The translations under genes and the position numbers were made by a program. Below, in pieces: positions 44,509 through 53,750 of a stretch of 64,000 bases of DNA. The notes under the pieces were generated by a model. That model was not told where the DNA came from. It saw nothing but the letters and a program-made list of their open reading frames with translations, and made no database searches. The stretch's first letter is position 1. The number at the start of each line of letters is the position of its first letter. The stretch covers positions 372,001-436,000 of the forward strand of contig DATELH010000002.1 in NCBI GenBank assembly GCA_035276765.1. The letters run 5' to 3'. The stretch comes from DATASD01 sp035276765. Its GTDB lineage: Bacteria > Patescibacteriota > Saccharimonadia > Saccharimonadales > UBA4665.

Positions 44509-45361
44509 TTTCGGCCTCTGGCCGGGGCAAGGGAATGGTCGCGATTGTGTGGGCATGATGCGGCGCCACAAGCGGATCGATGTGACCAATGTTGAACGCC
44601 TTTAGGTTTTGAGGCGGAAAACCGGCCCGCAATAGTGACAACTGGGATGGCTGGCCGGGGCAAATGTGGTCACTCATGCCGTTTACAACTACCACCGGCA
44701 TAGTTTGAGCCAGCGCAACCGTTTGCTCGGTAACGTCGATATCTATGAGTTCGGCGATCTCGCGGTGCGCCGCACGCGGATGCCGGATAGTATGCTGCAC
44801 AATATTTCTGCCCAGCGCGCAAGCCGCAGCCAGCGAGCGCGGCCGGTACCAGTTCTCTAAGCTGTGCAGTTCGCTCAATACCGTGCCGACCATGGCGTCA
44901 AGCGTGAGGTCTTGCTCGCTATAACCGCAGGACTCAATAATTTTCATCGCGCCAATGCGCCCTTCGCCAGCCAAAGCTGTTGCCACGTGCACACTTGTTA
45001 CGCCGCCGCGCGAGTGCGGGTCAAGTTCCACTGTTTGGTCCGACGGCAAGCTGCGAATTACTTTGGCCAGCGTTTCGTCTTGGTCGGCCTGCGTGTAACG
45101 ATCGGCCGTGTAACTGACCACTGTTGTCGGCGCCTGTTTTTCCCAGCCCGTCCGCAGGTATTCGCGCACCATCATCGAAAGCACATCACTATTTTCGCAC
45201 CAACCGTTGGCGAGCACGACCACATGTTCAGGTTCGGGTGCCTGCGTTTCGGGCAGCTGCAAGCGAGCTTTCACCACTTCAACGGGAAAACTGCCATCCG
45301 CTACTTCGTAAGTTTGCAGCGTATGGGGAAGGGCGCCTCGCAAAGTTTCTAAACTCAACAT
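44492..45361 (-). CDS. Alpha/beta hydrolase
   Basis: 289 residues. HVVVLANGWCENSDVLSMMV starts the fold, the nucleophile elbow is LDPHSRGGVTS (Ser in H-S-R-G-G), and an Asp/His pair could be NGMSDHICPG and GHIDPLVAPHH. Probably an esterase or lipase; substrate unknown. It resembles the next gene in length class only. It converges on the glycoside hydrolase with a 17 bp overlap. Confidence 0.7.
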   Translation of the reverse strand: MLSLETLRGALPHTLQTYEVADGSFPVEVVKARLQLPETQAPEPEHVVVLANGWCENSDVLSMMVREYLRTGWEKQAPTTVVSYTADRYTQADQDETLAKVIRSLPSDQTVELDPHSRGGVTSVHVATALAGEGRIGAMKIIESCGYSEQDLTLDAMVGTVLSELHSLENWYRPRSLAAACALGRNIVQHTIRHPRAAHREIAELIDIDVTEQTVALAQTMPVVVVNGMSDHICPGQPSQLSLLRAGFPPQNLKAFNIGHIDPLVAPHHAHTIATIPLPRPEAETTAIA

Positions 45362-45451
45362 GACATTTTCGCTATTTACACAATAATACTACGTAAAAGT
45401 AAAATAATCAAGCACAAGGTTGCGTGCTCAAGCCGGTGAAGATAAGTCGCT

Positions 45452-46540
45452 TTAGTTGTTTGGGTCGGCGAAACCTATGCGATAACGCGTTTTTAAGGGG
45501 TGCATGAGCTGATACACGGCACCCGCCACACGTGCCGGATTAAACTGGTCATCGTTGTGCCCGGCGTCGCGGCCGCCACGGATTGGCTCGCCAGGCTTGC
45601 CTTGCAAGGAAACAGGCGTCGCCCACACAATCGGCGCGAGGTTTTCGATGCCAGGCTGGTCGGCAAAAGCTTGCGCCATAGTACGCTCGGCTATTCGCGC
45701 TGGGAATAAGTCGTCTTGCGCAAACGATAAAATCGCGAGCGAGCCAATGCCAGAGCGGCGCAAAGCGGCGATATCCAGTCGGCGCCGAGCCAATTCCCAA
45801 GCCTCGCGGAGGGCTCGCGGAACATTCGCCCGCACATTCGCTTGGCCAGCTCGAAACATTTCATCACCCAAAGCATCAAAGCCGTCTTTTAAAATATCTT
45901 TGTGCATTGGCCCTTCGCTGCGAAAACCTTTCGCAAAACGCAATCCCAGAGCGAAAGGATTTTCACGATTATTAAGGCCAGCCGGCGCCGTCATAACAAC
46001 GTGTGAATCCTGAAAACAGCGAAGCCCCCTCCGATCCGCGATTTGCACCATTTTTTCAAAAATGAGCGATCCGTAACTGTGCGTCATGACATCTACTGTC
46101 CGGTTTCCCAAACCAGCGTCACCGAGCACATCGAGCATATTGACCGCCTGCGAGTAGGTTGCGTCCTCTTTGCCCGACAAGCCGTCTTTTAAAATTTCTT
46201 TGCGATTCTGGCCGGGTAGAATAACCTCCACCCCTTTGCGTTTAGCCATTCCGACCGCAACAGGAAGTTTCGCCATAATCCCTGCCGTAAAACCAGGGAC
46301 ATATAAAACCGGGCGGTTGCCTGCGGCGTCACCGACGCGTACATAGGGAATGGTCTCGTCGGATTGGTTTGTGGAAGGGGCGTAATGAATCTCTTGCGCT
46401 TGGCGGGCGAGCTCAAGCGGACGAGGTGTTACGCCGCCCATAGCGTATTCGGCGACATATGAGGTGTCTTGGGCGTATCCATAAAGCCAATCATCGTAAA
46501 GCGCGCTCGGTGCTAAATTTTCAGTTTTGTGTTCTGCCAT
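45452..46540 (-). CDS. Alpha/beta hydrolase
   Basis: 362 residues. RPVLYVPGFTAGIMAKLPVA opens the fold, the nucleophile Ser lies in VDVMTHSYGSLIFEKMV, and AILSFAQDDLFPARIAERTM plus AGHNDDQFNP supply likely Asp and His. A longer lid region separates strands. TATACT is 8 nt from the ATG, indicating a leaderless mRNA. Substrate unknown; a lipid ester is plausible for a cell that scavenges host lipids. Confidence 0.7.
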   Translation of the reverse strand: MAEHKTENLAPSALYDDWLYGYAQDTSYVAEYAMGGVTPRPLELARQAQEIHYAPSTNQSDETIPYVRVGDAAGNRPVLYVPGFTAGIMAKLPVAVGMAKRKGVEVILPGQNRKEILKDGLSGKEDATYSQAVNMLDVLGDAGLGNRTVDVMTHSYGSLIFEKMVQIADRRGLRCFQDSHVVMTAPAGLNNRENPFALGLRFAKGFRSEGPMHKDILKDGFDALGDEMFRAGQANVRANVPRALREAWELARRRLDIAALRRSGIGSLAILSFAQDDLFPARIAERTMAQAFADQPGIENLAPIVWATPVSLQGKPGEPIRGGRDAGHNDDQFNPARVAGAVYQLMHPLKTRYRIGFADPNN

Positions 46541-46598
46541 AGTTTTTTAGTATACCGGGCGCTTTGATTTTGTCTAGCGCTGCGGCATACTAGAGGTC

Positions 46599-47063
46599 AT
46601 GAAGAAAAAGCAGGCGGCCACGCCCAAAAAGATTCTGAACCGCCGCGCTCGGCACGACTACGAACTGGGCGACAGTTTGGTGGTGGGTTTGCAGCTGTCC
46701 GGTGGCGAAACCAAAGCGCTGCGCACCGGCCACGGCCACCTGCGCGGTGCCTACGTGACTGTAAAAGACGGCGAGCTGTGGCTATTTAATGCCACGGTTG
46801 TGGGCACCAGCGGCATCCATATCAGCGAGCGCGACCAAACACGCAACCGCAAATTGCTGGCGCGCAGGCGCGAGATCGAAAAGCTCATCGAAGCGAAACA
46901 GCAAGGCCGCAGTATCGTGCCGCTTGAGATCCTCACGGCCGGCCGGTTCATCAAACTGCGCATCGCCATCGGCAAAGGCCGCAAGCAATACGACAAACGC
47001 GCGAACATCAAAGCGCGCGACGAAAACCGCCGCATCCACCAAGCGCTCAAAAACGCGCGCTAG
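46599..47063 (+). CDS. smpB: SsrA-binding protein SmpB
   Basis: 154 residues. NRRARHDYELGDSLVVGLQL, the VKSLR-equivalent GGETKALRTGHGHLRGAYV, and RDRKLLLHR-equivalent QTRNRKLLARRREI are the SmpB signatures. The basic tail (GRKQYDKRANIKARDENRRI) reads the mRNA channel. It binds tmRNA for ribosome rescue. CATACT lies 7 nt from the ATG. The tmRNA gene itself is not seen in this window. Confidence 0.95.
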   Translation: MKKKQAATPKKILNRRARHDYELGDSLVVGLQLSGGETKALRTGHGHLRGAYVTVKDGELWLFNATVVGTSGIHISERDQTRNRKLLARRREIEKLIEAKQQGRSIVPLEILTAGRFIKLRIAIGKGRKQYDKRANIKARDENRRIHQALKNAR

Positions 47064-47140
47064 CTCTAGAGGCGAAATGCGCGCGCCATCTTGCCAGCAA
47101 GGCCATCGTTCGCTATAATCACCCGTATCGCAACAGATAT

Positions 47141-47215
47141 TCCGGGGTAGCTCAGCGGTAGAGCGGGTGGCTGTTAACCACTAGGTCGCTGGTTCGAATC
47201 CAGTCCCCGGAGCCA
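47141..47215 (+). tRNA. tRNA-Asn (anticodon GTT)
   Basis: The acceptor stem TCCGGGG (47141-47147) pairs with CCCCGGA (47205-47211). The anticodon loop CTGTTAA between GTGG and CCAC gives GTT. The T arm is CTGGTTCGAATCCAG. CCA is encoded at 47213-47215. AT-rich foreign DNA begins right after it, so it may mark the integration point. Confidence 0.95.
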
Positions 47216-47345
47216 GACCAAGCAGTGAAAAGGGCTGACCAGGTTCCATAACCGGTCCTTCACTTAACTCCTTGGTCAAGCAGAAATAATGTCAGCTCTC
47301 AAAATGAGTGAAACAGGTTGGAACCGTCCGAAAGGACGGTTTTTG
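47216..47345 (+). ncRNA. Candidate structured RNA right after tRNA-Asn, ending in a terminator
   Basis: A long hairpin starts one base after the tRNA CCA. GACCAAG (47216-47222) pairs with CTTGGTC (47271-47277); inside, GTGAA pairs with TTCAC, and GACC-A-GGTT pairs with AACC-GGTC around a CCAT loop. A second hairpin AACCGTCC (47322-47329) / GGACGGTT with a T-tract forms an intrinsic terminator at 47345. It may be the 3' trailer of the tRNA transcript or a separate sRNA. No protein frame is visible. Confidence 0.4.
47322..47345 (+). terminator. Intrinsic terminator
   Basis: AACCGTCC-GAAA-GGACGGTT followed by TTTGC; a tight GAAA tetraloop hairpin with T-tract. Confidence 0.85.
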
Positions 47346-47466
47346 CTTTATCACCTCTGTTATTTGGTTCCAAAGTTGAGCAGCTGCCATTACGGCGGCT
47401 GGGTGGCCGTAAGCAGATCGGGTTCCCCGACCGGTTGATTCCACTATTTGCTATACTATCTGTAAT

Positions 47467-47862
47467 ATGGACTCGCTACTAGAAAAAATTGGTCTTACAT
47501 TTGGCCACTTCATTGTTTTACTAGTTGTCGCCATCTTGGGAGCAATAGCTATACGGATATCTATTAAGTTCGATATTAATGAATGGCTAAAGGATCGTAA
47601 AAAGGCGAACTTAATAAGAATGCGAAATGCTTGTCCTCACGTTTCCGTTACTAACACCGAAGACGGGAACAGCGCATGGCAATCACTTTTTATTTCCCCA
47701 CCCGGCACTATGCAATGGCAATGCCAGCAATGTGGAGCAACTAAGTACATTCAGGACGGCGAGATTGAGAGCATGATTGAGGGCTACGCTAATGATCACA
47801 AAAGATTCGTCGAAGACAGTAACAGGTTCCATAAATTACTAAAGAAAAATCGCCTAGTATAG
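47467..47862 (+). CDS. Small membrane protein with zinc-ribbon-like cysteines
   Basis: 131 residues. One N-terminal transmembrane helix (FGHFIVLLVVAILGAIAIRI), a basic stretch, then a cytoplasmic domain with NACPHVSV and WQCQQCGATKYI, which gives a Cys-x-His ... Cys-x-x-Cys set able to bind zinc. TATACT lies 9 nt before the ATG. AT-rich codon use differs from the genes to the left, so it belongs to the mobile element. It converges on the integrase gene five bases away. Confidence 0.6.
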   Translation: MDSLLEKIGLTFGHFIVLLVVAILGAIAIRISIKFDINEWLKDRKKANLIRMRNACPHVSVTNTEDGNSAWQSLFISPPGTMQWQCQQCGATKYIQDGEIESMIEGYANDHKRFVEDSNRFHKLLKKNRLV

Positions 47863-47867
47863 CGGAA

Positions 47868-49136
47868 CTAAGCAAATTCCAGACTACCATTTTTGATCTT
47901 AAATTTAGTAGTTATGCCGTCAGCTAGTACGGTTCGCTCATTCTCTGTGCCCCTAGTCAGCACGTAACGTGCATACTCAATAAAGGGCACGTCCAGTTTT
48001 TGCTCAATCTTATAGTGATCAAGTAACGCTTTCGTGGTGCCGTAGTGCTTCTCGACTTTAGCTTGTAATTTATTACTGATGTGTACCTTTTTATAATTAA
48101 TCTCTATAAATTCCTGCAATAGGATACAAAGGTTTGCTTCGTTGATGTACTTTTCTGGACAGTTTGGATCGACGCGCCGGGTACAGTTGTAATAGACATG
48201 CCGATTGAACTCACCATTCTTTAGCTTCTTGAATTTCTCCTGAGCGGTAATGTCTGCGCCACAGCGACCACATTTGAGCAGGCCGCGAAAGGCAAATGCC
48301 TTTGATCCCCAAACACCCTTATACGCACCGCGTTTTTGCTGTATTTGATCGAACAGATCACGTGATATGAGAGGTTTATGGGCTCCTTTATACCACTTAG
48401 CATCCGGCCCCTCAGGATATTGAAATTCACCGTAGTAAAACGGGTTTATCAACATTGCTAGAATACTACTGAGCGGTACAGTTTTACCATTCCGTGTCGT
48501 TATGCCGCTTTCCGTGAGCCAGTCTTTAAGTCTACGCCCGCTCCATCCCTCGGCGGCCTTGTAAAACATCTCAGTGATAATCTCGGCACGCTCAGGGTCG
48601 GGGATGATGTCGCTTACTCCGCCGAATGAACGATTAATATATCCCAGTGGGGCGACTCCCGGGCGCCAGCCCAGTTCACATTTAGTCCGTATGCCGCGTT
48701 TAACATTGATGCTCTTGTTGTCGTTCTCCAGTTTGGCCTGCGAGCAGAGGATCATGAGCAGAAACTTTTCGTTCGGGCTATTAGTGAACGTCTGTGAGTA
48801 TGTACGGATGTGTAGCAATTGCTGCTGATCCATGAGGTCAACGATTGCACCCAGATCCCCAGCATTACGACTTAAACGATCAGGCGCCCAAGTCAGAATT
48901 GCGTTATATTCGCCAGTCGCGATCCCGGCCAGCATCTCATTATATATTGGCCGCTGACCGGAGTCCTTGGCTGAGTGGCTTTCCTGTTTTTCGCACACTA
49001 CATTTAGGCCTTCGTTTGCAGCCAGTGCGCGCATCTCGCCAAGCTGCGAGTCGATACTCATCGCTTGGCGTTCGTCTGACTCGCTCGACTTGCGAGCGTA
49101 CAGGCAATATTTCAGGTCTGGTGTTTTTGCTTCCAT
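47868..49136 (-). CDS. Large serine recombinase, element integrase
   Basis: About 422 residues. The resolvase domain has YCLYARKSSESDERQ with the catalytic Ser (SxR-type Arg before it), then DRLSRNAGDLGAIVDLMDQQ. The recombinase domain (PF07508-like) spans PLGYINRSFGG to LINPFYYGEFQYP. The zinc ribbon is LLKCGRCGADITAQ ... YYNCTRRVDPNC, and a coiled-coil end follows. I use ATG 49136; TTG 49148 is possible. It should integrate and, with a directionality factor, excise the element. Confidence 0.92.
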   Translation of the reverse strand: MEAKTPDLKYCLYARKSSESDERQAMSIDSQLGEMRALAANEGLNVVCEKQESHSAKDSGQRPIYNEMLAGIATGEYNAILTWAPDRLSRNAGDLGAIVDLMDQQQLLHIRTYSQTFTNSPNEKFLLMILCSQAKLENDNKSINVKRGIRTKCELGWRPGVAPLGYINRSFGGVSDIIPDPERAEIITEMFYKAAEGWSGRRLKDWLTESGITTRNGKTVPLSSILAMLINPFYYGEFQYPEGPDAKWYKGAHKPLISRDLFDQIQQKRGAYKGVWGSKAFAFRGLLKCGRCGADITAQEKFKKLKNGEFNRHVYYNCTRRVDPNCPEKYINEANLCILLQEFIEINYKKVHISNKLQAKVEKHYGTTKALLDHYKIEQKLDVPFIEYARYVLTRGTENERTVLADGITTKFKIKNGSLEFA

Positions 49137-49171
49137 TGCAAGGTACAAGGTACCGCAAAGAAATATAAAGT

Positions 49172-50095
49172 CTAGAGGAGTTTCTTAAAAACGCGAGTGA
49201 ATTCGTCAGCCTCCCGAACAAGCCACTGGATTAGCTCCATCTGCTCTGTTTTATCACTAAAATCACCAGGGCGAGTAACGATTATCCTGCAGGCTTTACG
49301 CTCTGGTAGTTCTTGCCAGTCCAGCTTATGTCCAAGCTTCGCTTCAATATCACTGCGTTTTGCCAACAACTCATGGAAAAGCTCTTTTTCTCTATAGATA
49401 TAGAGCTCCATACCAACGACAGAGTCTCTAGTATTTACCGTGGCAGACAATTTAGCCCTGGCCGAGCCAACCCCGATGTTATACCAGTGTTGGGGTAAGG
49501 CTTTTCTCCAGTTTCTGACAAGCTTTCCGTGCTGATCTCCGTATTCACGTAGCTGCTCCCAAAAGGCCTGTTGCTGAAGTTTCAGGTCAGTAATCTTATT
49601 TGTGCCAGCGCTTTGCTTTACAGTCTTTGCCCAGTCGTTAGGCTTGGCAACGATGTTGAATCGTGGTGCTGGTAGCGAATCGCCAATTTTCCATGCTTCA
49701 ACCTCTATCAAGAAGAAATTAGCACCTTCGGTGGTGTTTTCATTAAGCCAGTTTATAGCCTGCTCATGCTCTTGTCGGGCCCTTGCGACTACCCATATGC
49801 ATATTTCAGCTTGCAAGCCAGATGCATAAGTAATGAGTTTACCGAGATGGTCGTGATCAGTATTCTCGAGTTGATTTTCGATAACTACTTTGTGACCGCT
49901 TTCATCCTCGGCGAGAATATCGACGTTGAACTGACCAACTCCAACTTCCGTTTGGGCGTTGATTAAGTCTATACCGATCGTTTCGCTCAGTAGTTCAAGA
50001 TTTTCAGGCAAGGCCAGCCACTGCGTAAAATGTATGGCTTCGTGTTTCCATATTGTGCGTAAGGGCAATTTAGTAAGTCTTGCTAATTCCGGCAT
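49172..50095 (-). CDS. DUF4268-type PD-(D/E)XK nuclease-like protein
   Basis: 307 residues. The N-terminal nuclease-like core is VGVGQFNVDILAEDESGHKV followed by VIENQLENTDHDHLGKLITY, that is Asp ... Glu-x-Gln with a downstream LGK-x-x-TYASG helix. In DUF4268 proteins this core is followed by an alpha/beta domain, here from ~190 on (FWEQLREYGDQHGKLVRNWR). Gln replaces the usual Lys of ExK, as in some related nucleases. Upstream of the integrase and divergent from the helicase; a likely anti-phage or anti-plasmid factor. Confidence 0.75.
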   Translation of the reverse strand: MPELARLTKLPLRTIWKHEAIHFTQWLALPENLELLSETIGIDLINAQTEVGVGQFNVDILAEDESGHKVVIENQLENTDHDHLGKLITYASGLQAEICIWVVARARQEHEQAINWLNENTTEGANFFLIEVEAWKIGDSLPAPRFNIVAKPNDWAKTVKQSAGTNKITDLKLQQQAFWEQLREYGDQHGKLVRNWRKALPQHWYNIGVGSARAKLSATVNTRDSVVGMELYIYREKELFHELLAKRSDIEAKLGHKLDWQELPERKACRIIVTRPGDFSDKTEQMELIQWLVREADEFTRVFKKLL

Positions 50096-50225
50096 CTCCT
50101 AATTCTACTATTAGCTAGGGGTGCATCAAAACGGCTGAGGAAGAATATGCGTTACATCTACTCACAACCGCTAAGACGATGTACGCAACGATGGCTCTAA
50201 GGTATAAAAAATGATTTAATAGTAT

Positions 50226-53200
50226 ATGGTGTTATCAAAAATAATAGACAACGAACGCAAACAGCTGGGAGACACACTCAAGGAGCTTAGTAAGACTCAT
50301 GAGCACCTCTCGATAGCTACGGGGTACTGGGACCTTCCGGGGACTCAGATTATTTTTGATGAAATAAAAAACTACAAATCAATTCGCTTGCTAATTGGGC
50401 AAGAACCATTAATGCCTCGCTATCGTAAAAAACTTGAACTTGAAACGCCGGAACAGGATTTTCCTGATAAAGATGTTAGCTTTGATCTTGCAAGTCTCCC
50501 CCAGAATGAAGGCTATCGTAAGCTCGTTACTGATCTAAAAGCGTTAATCACTGACGGACGACTCGAAGTACGAGTCTACCGTAAAAGCTTCCTACACGCC
50601 AAATGCTATATCTTCGGTAACTACGAAAGCGAATCAGCCATAGGAATCATCGGTTCATCTAACTTCACGAGAGCCGGGCTTACCTCCAACACCGAACTAA
50701 ATGCGCTTGAGGACGATTACCGCATCGTCAAGTCTACACCCAAGGCAGAGACAGACGACTATGGCCATTTAAGCTGGTTTGATGCGGTGTGGAATGATGA
50801 ACAGACAGAGCAATGGGACGGTAGATTCTCTGAATTGCTTGGCGATTCCCCTGTGGGCGATCTTACCTACAGTCCTTACGACATGTATGTAAAGACGCTC
50901 TGGGAGCTGTACCAAGATGAAATTGTTGAAGACGAGCAATTAGCAGCCGAGACTGCCGACATTCTTTTCGCTTTCCAGCAACGTAATGCACAATTGATAC
51001 TTAAGAAACTCAATAGATATGGCTTGGCCATGCTTGCCGATTCTGTTGGACTCGGTAAAACTATTACTGCAGGTGCAGTACTTAAGCACTACATAGATGA
51101 AAAACAAGCACGACGAATATACGTAATTGCTCCTGCGAGCCTCTGCGAGCAGTGGAGACAAGACCTCGCCAAAGTCCACCATCTATTTAGCGGCTTTGAA
51201 GTTATTTCTATGCAAGATACTAAGACTATTCAAAAGGCTCGTAGCATTGATAAATACGCACCCGTAGATATGTTCGTGGTGGATGAAGCCCACAACCTTC
51301 GTAACGACACCAGTAAACGTCACCAGGAGCTGCTTGAATGGTTCAGTGATAATCCAGAGAGCAAAGTCCTATTGATGACAGCAACGCCGATTAATAACTC
51401 ACTCACGGACTTCGTAAATCAGATACAGTTAGCCGCCAAAGGTAGCCTTGAATCATTCCCGGTCGTTTACCCTACAAGTAAAAAGAACGAGGTCATTGAC
51501 TTCTTTGAAGCCGTTAAGCGTCTTTCAAGCGAAATGGCTAAAGCCGAAAATAAGGGCGAGAAACCTGACTTTAATAAAGTTAACCGAATTATGAGACAAG
51601 GCTTACGTCATTTCTTGGTACGCACAACCCGAAAAGGTATCGAGAAAGAGTTTGGTGGATTGCTCGGCAACGACGGCACAATGCGTCGTTTCCCCGTGAG
51701 CGAGGTTGTTCCTTCTCCATACAACTTCAGTAGTGCACTTGGGTCAAGCATCAATAATGTTATCAATAACAATCTCGAGGTGTTCTCAGACAAAGATCCC
51801 CGAACACTCGATGCTGACTCACTACTCGAGCAAACTCAACGTACTAAGCATCCGCTTGATGTCATTAGCGGTATCGCTACCACTGATGCGGACTACACAG
51901 AAAACGTGTTTGTTAACGTGTTCCAAGTTATGCTGCTGCTCGGCTTCTCACCATATCGCTCCGAGACATATCAACACAGGTTTTACGGTAAGACTCCGGA
52001 GGAGATTAAGCAATTCAAGCTCCCTCCAGACGAGTCCTTCGCGCTTCAAAGCCAAATGAGTGTTCACAACATGCTACGAGTGACATTCTTAAAACGTCTC
52101 GAGTCATCCCCCTATGCACTTCGTCGATCACTTGAAAACTATCAGAAAAAACTTGGCTACTTTAAAGAGAAAGTCGCTCAGGGCTACATTATTAAATTCA
52201 AAGACATGCAAGCCATTCAATCAGAGTTTGGCGATGACCTAGAGCTGGTAATCGATTACAACTCCGGTGTTGAGGGTGATGACCAAATAGCACTAACTCC
52301 AGCTGACACTGACAAATATAATATTGAAGCGCTGAAGGCAGACATTCAAAAAGATCAAAGAATACTCGAAGTCATTATTGAAATTTGTCACGCACTTGAA
52401 GACAACGACGATAAGCTCCAAGCCTTTAGCGGTCTACTAAGCAAAATTATTAGTGAGCAAAAGGCCGGTAAGAAGGTACTTGTCTTTAGCTATTATGCCG
52501 ATACGATTAAATATTTGAGTGAGAGATTACCGAGCCTTATCTCTACGCCTAACTTTGGGCAAAGATCGGCTTTTGTTAGTGGAGAGTCCAAATCTCAAAT
52601 CGAAGATATTGTTCGCAGATTCTCTCCTCTATCAAAGACCGGTGAGCAGCTAGCTGAAGACCAACAGATTGATTACCTTTTTGCTACTGACGTACTAAGT
52701 GAAGGCCAGAACCTTCAAGACTGCGGAACGCTTATTAACTTTGACCTTCACTGGAATCCCGTACGAATGATCCAGCGCAATGGTCGCATTAATCGTCTTG
52801 GCTCGGTATACGAGCAAGTCTACATCTTCAATATGCACCCAGAGACAAATCTTGAATCATATCTTAAGCTCGTACAACGACTCGAACAAAAGATTGATCG
52901 TATTAAATACACTGTTGGGACTGATCAATCCATACTTGGCGAAGCAGAAAATCCAATTGAATATATTGATGAAATTGAAGAGGCCAAAAAACAAGAGAAT
53001 ATAGTACTCGACCTCTATGATGGCAGAAAAGCGACTGAAACTTTCAGTGAACTTGATGACGATGATGATTTCTTGAGCATTGATGAGTACGTCATAGACC
53101 TACGTAAGTTCTTGAGCGACGCCACTGATGAAGAAAAAGAACGAGTTCAGAATATACCCGTTGGTAAATGGAGCTACTTTCCTGAATCTGCTAAGAAAGA

Positions 53201-53750
53201 CCTAGATAGCCCTACAATTCTTTCGCTAACACGTTCTAGGGGAACTACTACCGAAACTGGCGTAGATTTTGAAACCCATATTTTTGTTGAGTCAGACGCC
53301 TTAAGCGGCTATATGGTTGATGCCGTGGAAACTATCGAAGCTTTGAAACATATTAAAACTACACCCGAAGACAACGCACGGGCAATAGATCGCATTAGCT
53401 ACGATAGGGAACAAGCAAAGAGGCACATTCTTGCCCTCGCTAAGCGTCAGGCTGTAAGAAAAAAGAGTACATTCAAGATTACACCGTCTATTAAGCTTGT
53501 ACTGAATGAGCTCGCAAATATTATGCCGAACGTCTCTGTTGACGCAAGCTTAGAGCAGATCATTACTAAGCAAGATGATAAACTTATGCGCGACCTATTC
53601 CGCAGGGCAAATTTAGACCTAAAATCGCATCAGCAACTTCTTCCTAACACTATCAGTGGCTTCGAGAAGGCTGTTAAAAAACTCGAAACTCACGTCAATG
53701 ACGAAAAGGAGGTGAGCAGCGTTGAGGGAGTTTTGTTCTATGCAAAATAG
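50226..53750 (+). CDS. PLD-nuclease/SNF2-helicase fusion, restriction-like effector
   Basis: 1174 residues. Residues ~1-200 form a phospholipase-D-type nuclease with one HKD-like site, FLHAKCYIFGNYESES ... IGSSNFTRAGL. From ~255 a SNF2/RapA-like ATPase follows: Walker A LADSVGLGKTITAG, IVIAPASL-like YVIAPASLCEQWRQD, DEAH box FVVDEAHNLRND, LLMTATPINN, and in lobe 2 FATDVLSEGQNLQDC with motif VI MIQRNGRINRLGS. The remaining ~250 residues are helical. It overlaps the methyltransferase start, so both act as a pair: nuclease plus DNA translocase, with modification by the partner. No Shine-Dalgarno site is seen. Confidence 0.85.
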   Translation: MVLSKIIDNERKQLGDTLKELSKTHEHLSIATGYWDLPGTQIIFDEIKNYKSIRLLIGQEPLMPRYRKKLELETPEQDFPDKDVSFDLASLPQNEGYRKLVTDLKALITDGRLEVRVYRKSFLHAKCYIFGNYESESAIGIIGSSNFTRAGLTSNTELNALEDDYRIVKSTPKAETDDYGHLSWFDAVWNDEQTEQWDGRFSELLGDSPVGDLTYSPYDMYVKTLWELYQDEIVEDEQLAAETADILFAFQQRNAQLILKKLNRYGLAMLADSVGLGKTITAGAVLKHYIDEKQARRIYVIAPASLCEQWRQDLAKVHHLFSGFEVISMQDTKTIQKARSIDKYAPVDMFVVDEAHNLRNDTSKRHQELLEWFSDNPESKVLLMTATPINNSLTDFVNQIQLAAKGSLESFPVVYPTSKKNEVIDFFEAVKRLSSEMAKAENKGEKPDFNKVNRIMRQGLRHFLVRTTRKGIEKEFGGLLGNDGTMRRFPVSEVVPSPYNFSSALGSSINNVINNNLEVFSDKDPRTLDADSLLEQTQRTKHPLDVISGIATTDADYTENVFVNVFQVMLLLGFSPYRSETYQHRFYGKTPEEIKQFKLPPDESFALQSQMSVHNMLRVTFLKRLESSPYALRRSLENYQKKLGYFKEKVAQGYIIKFKDMQAIQSEFGDDLELVIDYNSGVEGDDQIALTPADTDKYNIEALKADIQKDQRILEVIIEICHALEDNDDKLQAFSGLLSKIISEQKAGKKVLVFSYYADTIKYLSERLPSLISTPNFGQRSAFVSGESKSQIEDIVRRFSPLSKTGEQLAEDQQIDYLFATDVLSEGQNLQDCGTLINFDLHWNPVRMIQRNGRINRLGSVYEQVYIFNMHPETNLESYLKLVQRLEQKIDRIKYTVGTDQSILGEAENPIEYIDEIEEAKKQENIVLDLYDGRKATETFSELDDDDDFLSIDEYVIDLRKFLSDATDEEKERVQNIPVGKWSYFPESAKKDLDSPTILSLTRSRGTTTETGVDFETHIFVESDALSGYMVDAVETIEALKHIKTTPEDNARAIDRISYDREQAKRHILALAKRQAVRKKSTFKITPSIKLVLNELANIMPNVSVDASLEQIITKQDDKLMRDLFRRANLDLKSHQQLLPNTISGFEKAVKKLETHVNDEKEVSSVEGVLFYAK

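Noticed and set aside
47216..47345. tmRNA gene next to smpB
   Set aside because: No tRNA-like 5' and 3' ends, no T arm and no tag frame; the region is too short.
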